The notes beneath the pieces are model-generated. The model was not told the DNA's origin. It searched no databases and saw only the letters and a program-made list of their open reading frames with translations. Shown in pieces: positions 59,741 through 64,000 of a DNA stretch of 64,000 nt. This stretch comes from a bacterium (GTDB taxonomy: Bacteria > Bacillota > Bacilli > Lactobacillales > Streptococcaceae). Numbering within the stretch: position 1 is the first letter of the stretch; every line of letters begins with the position of its first letter. Where the stretch lies: assembly GCA_905221085.1 (NCBI GenBank), contig CAJNBT010000005.1, positions 74,485-138,484 of the forward strand. Reading direction: 5' to 3'. Both the position numbers and the translations under genes were made by a program.

Positions 59741-60433
59741 CTAAAATGAAGCTTTTTCTTTTACTTTTTTCCGCCACGAAGCAAAAAGCATACTGAGGTA
59801 AAAAATGCTCATCATAATAGGAACACCAAGAATGGTCTTTTCATGATAAAAAATCGTCAAATAAGCCGAAAAGACAACGCCGAGGACAAAACTGCTAAGC
59901 AGGCTAACAAATATGAAACCTTCACGTAAAAAAGGAGTGTGCTTAGTTCTGAAATAATCTCCAAAAGCCAGCATGGTCCGTTTGATATTCCCTGTCATAA
60001 ACGCATTATTATAAGCTATACCTGACACTTCTCCAAAAGCGGTTGTCACCAACCCCATACAAAAGGCCAAGGGCGGTACTAGATAGATATTATCTACAGT
60101 CTGTGGTACAAAACCAATAATGATTGATAGGATTGCCAAAGGAATCAATGATAAAATAGGTTTTTTTACAATTCTCAATTTTTCCTTATAAACAGTTAGT
60201 AAAAAGACCCCCATCATAAAAGCTAGCAAGGTCATTACTTTGGCACTGGCATCTGAGACATTGTGCTGAATGAGTTCCACTGATAGAAAGACGACATTCC
60301 CAGTTTGTCCAGCTACAAGAGTGTTCCCTCGCACAATAAAAGTATAGGCATCTACATATCCTGCACAAAAAGTCAAAAAAAGCGCTAGCCTCTTAGACTG
60401 ACGTGATATTTTTCTTATAGGTAGTAACCTCAT
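59741..60433 (-). CDS. YoaK-like DUF1275 membrane protein
   Basis: The 230-residue protein has five or six membrane spans and the DUF1275 features FCAGYVDAYTFIVRGNTLVAGQTGN and NNAFMTGNIKRTM. The family is widespread and its function unknown; a transport role is often suggested. It lies downstream of a divergent oxidoreductase gene. The start at MRLLPIRK has GGGAGG upstream. Confidence 0.85.
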   Translation of the reverse strand: MRLLPIRKISRQSKRLALFLTFCAGYVDAYTFIVRGNTLVAGQTGNVVFLSVELIQHNVSDASAKVMTLLAFMMGVFLLTVYKEKLRIVKKPILSLIPLAILSIIIGFVPQTVDNIYLVPPLAFCMGLVTTAFGEVSGIAYNNAFMTGNIKRTMLAFGDYFRTKHTPFLREGFIFVSLLSSFVLGVVFSAYLTIFYHEKTILGVPIMMSIFYLSMLFASWRKKVKEKASF

Positions 60434-60586
60434 TTTTCCTCCCATTTCATTTACTCATCTCATTATTGTACCACTTTCTTTGGGAAAGTCCTAGTAGCTT
60501 ATTTGAAATTTTTTACCCCTTGTTGGATAGTCACGTCTATCTATGTTATAATGAAAGAAGGATTTAAAATTGGAAAAGGAGTATTT

Positions 60587-61564
60587 ATGCTAAAATTAGG
60601 TGTCATCGGAACTGGCGCTATCAGCCATCACTTCATAGAAGCAGCCCATACCAGTGGAGAATATCAGTTGGTCGCAGTCTATTCTAGAAAACTAGAAACT
60701 GCAGCAACCTTTGCTTCTCGCTATGAAAATATCCAACTATTCGATCAAGTAAAGGACTTCTTTAAGAGCTCCTTTGATGTAGTCTATATCGCCAGTCCAA
60801 ACTCCTTACATTTTGCTCAGGCAAAAGCTGCCTTGACTGCTGGTAAACACGTCATTCTTGAAAAGCCAGCTGTCACGCAGCCACAAGAATGGCTGAATTT
60901 GATTCAAACAGCTAATAAAAATCACTGTTTTATCTTTGAGGCAGCTCGTAATTACCACGAGAAAGCCTTTACTACTATCAAAAACTTTTTAGCAGACAAG
61001 CAAATCTTAGGAGCTGATTTCAATTATGCCAAATATTCTTCCAAGATGCCAGATTTGTTGGCTGGGGAGACACCAAATGTCTTTTCAGACCGTTTTGCTG
61101 GTGGAGCCCTTATGGACTTGGGGATTTATCCTCTCTATGCTACCGTTCGTCTTTTTGGAAAAGCTCAGGACGCAACCTACCAGGCTCAACAGCTTGACAA
61201 TAGCATTGACCTAAATGGAGATGGTATCCTCTTCTACCCCGAATTTCAAGTTCACATCAAAGCTGGGAAAAACATTACTTCCAATCTTCCTTGCGAGATT
61301 TATACGACAGATGGAACCTTGACCCTAAACACGATTGAGCATATTCGCTCAGCTATTTTTACCGACCACCAAGGACATCAAGTCCAGCTCCCTATCCAAC
61401 AGGCTCCTCATACGATGACTGAGGAAGTCGCTGCATTTGCACAGATGATTCAGCAACCAGACCAGACACTTTACAAGACTTGGCTGGACGATGCAAGCTC
61501 TGTTCATGACCTACTATATACCATGCGCCAGACTGCTGGCATTAGATTTGAGGCAGAAAAATGA
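60587..61564 (+). CDS. Gfo/Idh/MocA-family oxidoreductase
   Basis: The roughly 325-residue NAD(P)-dependent protein starts MLKLGVIGTGAISHHFIEAA (Rossmann fold) and has ILEKPAVTQ, the family's catalytic Lys region, and AGGALMDLGIYPL. The substrate, probably a sugar or sugar acid, is unknown. AAAAGGAG precedes the start. It overlaps the helicase gene by 4 bases (ATGA). A TTGGAT-18-TATAAT promoter lies upstream (about 60522-60551). Confidence 0.9.
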   Translation: MLKLGVIGTGAISHHFIEAAHTSGEYQLVAVYSRKLETAATFASRYENIQLFDQVKDFFKSSFDVVYIASPNSLHFAQAKAALTAGKHVILEKPAVTQPQEWLNLIQTANKNHCFIFEAARNYHEKAFTTIKNFLADKQILGADFNYAKYSSKMPDLLAGETPNVFSDRFAGGALMDLGIYPLYATVRLFGKAQDATYQAQQLDNSIDLNGDGILFYPEFQVHIKAGKNITSNLPCEIYTTDGTLTLNTIEHIRSAIFTDHQGHQVQLPIQQAPHTMTEEVAAFAQMIQQPDQTLYKTWLDDASSVHDLLYTMRQTAGIRFEAEK

Positions 61565-62643
61565 AAACTAAACTACCGACTGAATGGCAAGCACTGAGCG
61601 ATCAGCTCGGTTTCCAAGAATTCACCCCCATTCAAATTCAATTATTTGAGCCCATTCTTGCGGGAGAAAATCTTCTAGGAGTGAGCCCAACAGGAACTGG
61701 TAAGACACTAGCTTACCTCCTACCAAGTCTTCTCCTACTACAAAAGAAAAAAGCGCAACAACTCTTGATTCTAGCGCCAAATACAGAACTGGCTGGACAG
61801 ATTTTTGATGTATGTAAAACGTGGTCAGAAGTTATCGGTTTGACAGCCCAACTATTCTTATCAGGTTCAAGTCAGAAACGCCAGATTGAACGCCTCAAAA
61901 AAGGACCAGAAATTCTGATTGGAACCCCTGGTCGTATCTTTGAGTTGATTAAATTGAAAAAAATCAAGATGATGAATGTAGAAACCATCATCTTGGATGA
62001 ATTTGATCAATTGCTAGATGATTCTCAGATTCACTTTGTTGAGAAAATCACTCACTACGCACCTCGTGACCATCAACTCATCTACATGAGTGCGACGACC
62101 AAGTTTGACCAAGAAAAGATTGTGCCGAATACACGCACTATTGATCTCTCTGATCAAAAACTGGACAATATCCAGCATTTCTACATGCAGGTAGACCAAC
62201 GTCACCGAGTGGATATGCTACGAAAACTGGCTCATGTTGAGGATTTCCGCGGACTAGTCTTTTTTAACAGCCTATCAGACCTTGGAAGCGCAGAAGAAAA
62301 ACTACAGTATCGGGATATCTTGGCTGTTTCCCTCGCTAGTGATGTTAATGTCAAATTTAGAAAAGTCATCTTAGAAAAGTTTAAAGATAAGCAACTAACC
62401 CTACTCCTTGCAACTGACCTTTTGGCTCGTGGAATTGATATCGATAGTCTAGAATGCGTCGTAAACTTTGATGTTCCTAGAGATATTGAAACCTACACTC
62501 ACCGTGCTGGTCGTACAGGTCGCATGGGTAAAGAAGGCTATGTTATCACTCTCGTCACTCATCCAGAAGAAATCAAAAAACTTAAAAAGTTTACAAGTGT
62601 ACGAGAAATTGTCCTAAAAAATCAAGAACTCTATGTAAAATAA
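61561..62643 (+). CDS. DEAD-box-type RNA helicase with DEFD motif
   Basis: The 360-residue protein is a compact helicase core with no accessory tail. It has the Q motif region (FTPIQIQLFEPIL), motif I SPTGTGKT, motif II DEFD (not DEAD), motif III SAT, and motifs V/VI (LLARGIDID; HRAGRTGRMG). It probably acts in RNA unwinding or ribosome assembly. It is translationally coupled to the oxidoreductase gene. Confidence 0.9.
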   Translation: MKTKLPTEWQALSDQLGFQEFTPIQIQLFEPILAGENLLGVSPTGTGKTLAYLLPSLLLLQKKKAQQLLILAPNTELAGQIFDVCKTWSEVIGLTAQLFLSGSSQKRQIERLKKGPEILIGTPGRIFELIKLKKIKMMNVETIILDEFDQLLDDSQIHFVEKITHYAPRDHQLIYMSATTKFDQEKIVPNTRTIDLSDQKLDNIQHFYMQVDQRHRVDMLRKLAHVEDFRGLVFFNSLSDLGSAEEKLQYRDILAVSLASDVNVKFRKVILEKFKDKQLTLLLATDLLARGIDIDSLECVVNFDVPRDIETYTHRAGRTGRMGKEGYVITLVTHPEEIKKLKKFTSVREIVLKNQELYVK

Positions 62644-62820
62644 ATCCCTCATTGAGGCTGGGCAAAAAGTCTTTAAAATCAAAAACGCATAATATCATGT
62701 GTGCAAAAAACTTGATATTATGCATTTTATTGTGAGAAGATTTACTTCATTTTCTCCTAAAATTGAGTTTTTATCTAGCTTCTTTTTTTGTAAAACTACA
62801 TAATATTTGTAGTAAAAAGT

Positions 62821-62879
62821 GAACTGCATTCCAAAAATCAGACAGAAAAAATCTAAGTTTTGGGATGCAGTTTATTTTT
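62821..62879 (+). terminator. Long hairpin terminator
   Basis: The 15-bp arms AACTGCATTCCAAAA and TTTTGGGATGCAGTT are followed by TATTTTTCC. Confidence 0.65.
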
Positions 62880-63008
62880 CCATTGCTCTTATTTGAACGA
62901 GAGATTTTTATTTTGTAAAATATGAGGTGTTTCATATCAGCATTTTAAAACTATAGAAAAACTCTCCAACTATTCTATTATACCATATAAATTAATAAAT
63001 AAATAGAC

Positions 63009-63056
63009 TTGTTTTTTTATTTTTTTGACGTATACTAATAATAGAAAGCGCTTTAA
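63009..63056 (+). promoter_or_regulatory. Promoter and cre-like (CcpA) site of the secreted-protein cassette
   Basis: -35 TTGTTT (63009-63014), a 16-base spacer and -10 TATACT (63031-63036) are followed by AGAAAGCGCTTTAA (63043-63056). The AAAGCGCTTT palindrome is the core of the catabolite-responsive element, placed where CcpA would block transcription. Confidence 0.6.
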
Positions 63057-63076
63057 ATTAAATAAAAGGAGGTTTT

Positions 63077-63292
63077 ATGAGGAAAGTAAATAAGGACATT
63101 TTATTCTTAACTGGAATCATAGTTTTATGTTTTGGTTTTTTATTATTTCACATCAACCCCTATTATGGCGGACCCGATGATACACTGAAAGAAACGATAA
63201 ATTTATTCTTTTGGCAACTATATTGGAGACCTATAGGAACTCTCAGTATCGTTTTGGGTTGCATTATGACTTTCAAAGGATTGAAAAAATAA
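63077..63292 (+). CDS. Small two-span membrane protein, unknown
   Basis: The 71-residue protein has two hydrophobic spans (about 9-26 and 50-66), with a polar middle holding INPYYGGPDDTLKET. AGGAGG sits 6 bases before the ATG. It is followed 30 bases later by a secreted-protein gene on the same strand. Size and shape recall immunity or accessory proteins of small secreted toxins, but no family was recognised. Confidence 0.75.
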   Translation: MRKVNKDILFLTGIIVLCFGFLLFHINPYYGGPDDTLKETINLFFWQLYWRPIGTLSIVLGCIMTFKGLKK

Positions 63293-63322
63293 TCTTTTGA
63301 TCATGACGAAAGGAAATATTTT

Positions 63323-63898
63323 ATGATTAAACTGAAAATATTGTTTTTCGCTGTTCTATCAAGTCTAGTATTCTTAGTCTCAACATCTACGGTTTTTGCT
63401 GATGTCTATCCTGGTACAAATTATGAAATTGTATCTAATCATGTTGTAAAAGATATCAACACAGGAGAGCTATTGTCATTTTATACGACTGAACTTAGGG
63501 ATACCTATTTGGAGTCTAAATCTATGTATCAGACTCGTTCTAATGCAACTGGTGTTGCAGACTATAGAACTAGCTACTCTTACTCTTACAAGAGCAGTGC
63601 CACATCAGGAGCTCGAAGTTCAACTGCCTATGGTGGAAAAGCTGGAGCTACCCTAACTATAAGTGCAGGTGTTGGCTTTTCTGCTCCTGAGTCTGGATTT
63701 GGACTTAGTTTAAATCACTCAGTCTCCCATAACGTACCACCCTACACTTATGGTTATATTAGACTAAAAGCATCTTACACAGTAAATGTTCGTAAATTAG
63801 AAGTTAGATACTTAGGCACCAACAAATGGGTTCCTGCTGGTCAAACCTCTACTATATCGAATGTTAGCGTTTGGAGCGAACTAGTCACTTGGAAATAA
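63323..63898 (+). CDS. Secreted Tyr/Ser-rich protein, unknown
   Basis: The 191-residue protein has a clear signal peptide (MIKLKILFFAVLSSLVFLVS, cleavage predicted after VFA, about residue 26). The mature part is rich in Ser, Tyr, Thr and Gly, has no cysteine and looks beta-rich (YRTSYSYSYKSSATSGARSS; GFGLSLNHSVSHNVPPYTYG). It has no LPXTG, choline repeats or transmembrane tail, so it is probably released. GAAAGGAAAT precedes the start. I do not recognise a family; a bacteriocin-like or host-interaction factor is possible. Confidence 0.8.
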   Translation: MIKLKILFFAVLSSLVFLVSTSTVFADVYPGTNYEIVSNHVVKDINTGELLSFYTTELRDTYLESKSMYQTRSNATGVADYRTSYSYSYKSSATSGARSSTAYGGKAGATLTISAGVGFSAPESGFGLSLNHSVSHNVPPYTYGYIRLKASYTVNVRKLEVRYLGTNKWVPAGQTSTISNVSVWSELVTWK

Positions 63899-63923
63899 CT
63901 TATTAGATAGATCTGGACTTTAC

Positions 63924-63973
63924 GGCTCTATAATATTTGTAGTGGGTAAATCCCCTATAGATATTATGGAGCC
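63924..63973. repeat. 50-base palindrome, IS-end-like, after the secreted-protein gene
   Basis: GGCTCTATAATATTTGTAG and its imperfect inverted copy CTATAGATATTATGGAGCC surround GTGGGTAAATCCC, with arms of about 22 bases. It is followed by TATTTTTGTG, so it can act as a terminator. The GGCTC ends resemble ISL3-family termini as I recall them. Confidence 0.6.
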
Positions 63974-64000
63974 TATTTTTGTGTAGAAAAAAAGTCCCAT

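Larger units (their letters stand above)
62644..63076. other. Intergenic stretch with hairpins and an IS-end-like motif
   Basis: No frame is seen. Two strong hairpins are visible. One is GCATAATATCA with TGATATTATGC (about 62688-62720). The other is AACTGCATTCCAAAA with TTTTGGGATGCAGTT (about 62821-62871), followed by TTTATTTTT, which can end the helicase transcript. TAATATTTGTAGT at 62801-62813 recurs at 63931. The right end holds the promoter of the small secreted-protein cassette. Confidence 0.6.

Noticed and set aside
63323-63898. Cell-wall anchored or choline-binding surface protein
   Set aside because: No LPXTG-type sorting motif, no hydrophobic tail and no choline-binding repeats follow the mature part.

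Overview
The window reads as chromosomal DNA of a Mitis-group Streptococcus (S. mitis, S. oralis, S. pseudopneumoniae or S. pneumoniae). Support: a choline-binding phosphorylcholine esterase (Pce/CbpE), PpmA, PavA, PmrA and CpoA homologues, low GC, BOX and RUP-like dispersed repeats, and TACGAATA boxes (the pneumococcal SigX/ComX promoter element) in front of coiA and comEA. From memory, gene order departs from reference pneumococci in places: ppmA lies next to ftsW, and rplU-prp-rpmA and a Gfo/Idh-helicase pair follow the lysR gene. A non-pneumococcal relative is therefore the better guess, but this is not proven. Nearly all genes are core housekeeping genes, mostly on the minus strand.

Layout. 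0-5.8 kb: an argR-type repressor, obg with small neighbours, two glycolipid glycosyltransferases and a MIP18-family protein. 5.8-17 kb: rpoD-dnaG, a T-box-controlled tryptophan-type ABC transporter (trpXYZ), ppc, ftsW and the ppmA lipoprotein. 17-25 kb: O-methyltransferase, pepF, coiA, a HicAB toxin-antitoxin pair, a TehB-like methyltransferase, smpB and rnr. 25-34 kb: secG, rpmG, pmrA, coaE, mutM, era, dgkA, ybeY, pavA (rqcH family), pyrDb-pyrK under a PyrR attenuator, and a glyoxalase. 34-41 kb: infC-rpmI-rplT, a peptide-type ABC exporter next to a decayed secreted-peptide gene, and comEA-comEC. 41-54 kb: acetyltransferase, ald, phoH, cvfB, frr-pyrH, trmFO, rsmI-yabA-holB-tmk and proBAC. 54-60 kb: lspA-rluD-pce, a LysR regulator, rplU-prp-rpmA and a YoaK-like protein. 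60-64 kb: a Gfo/Idh oxidoreductase, a DEAD-type helicase and an accessory two-gene cassette with a secreted Tyr/Ser-rich protein of unknown function.

The most notable structure is at 20.6-21.4 kb. hicAB is bracketed by two near-identical 44/45-bp direct repeats. Each carries a terminator hairpin and a TACGAATA box, so the coiA promoter/terminator module looks duplicated around the toxin-antitoxin pair. This could link HicAB to the competence regulon. hicA also has its own consensus SigA promoter with an embedded operator-like palindrome. Other points of interest are a decayed secreted-peptide gene upstream of an intact ABC exporter, the right-edge cassette with a cre-like site and IS-end-like palindromes, a BOX element between the trp T-box and trpX, a likely AUA start for infC and a probably leaderless cpoA. 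I saw no tRNA, rRNA, CRISPR array, intact transposase or prophage gene.
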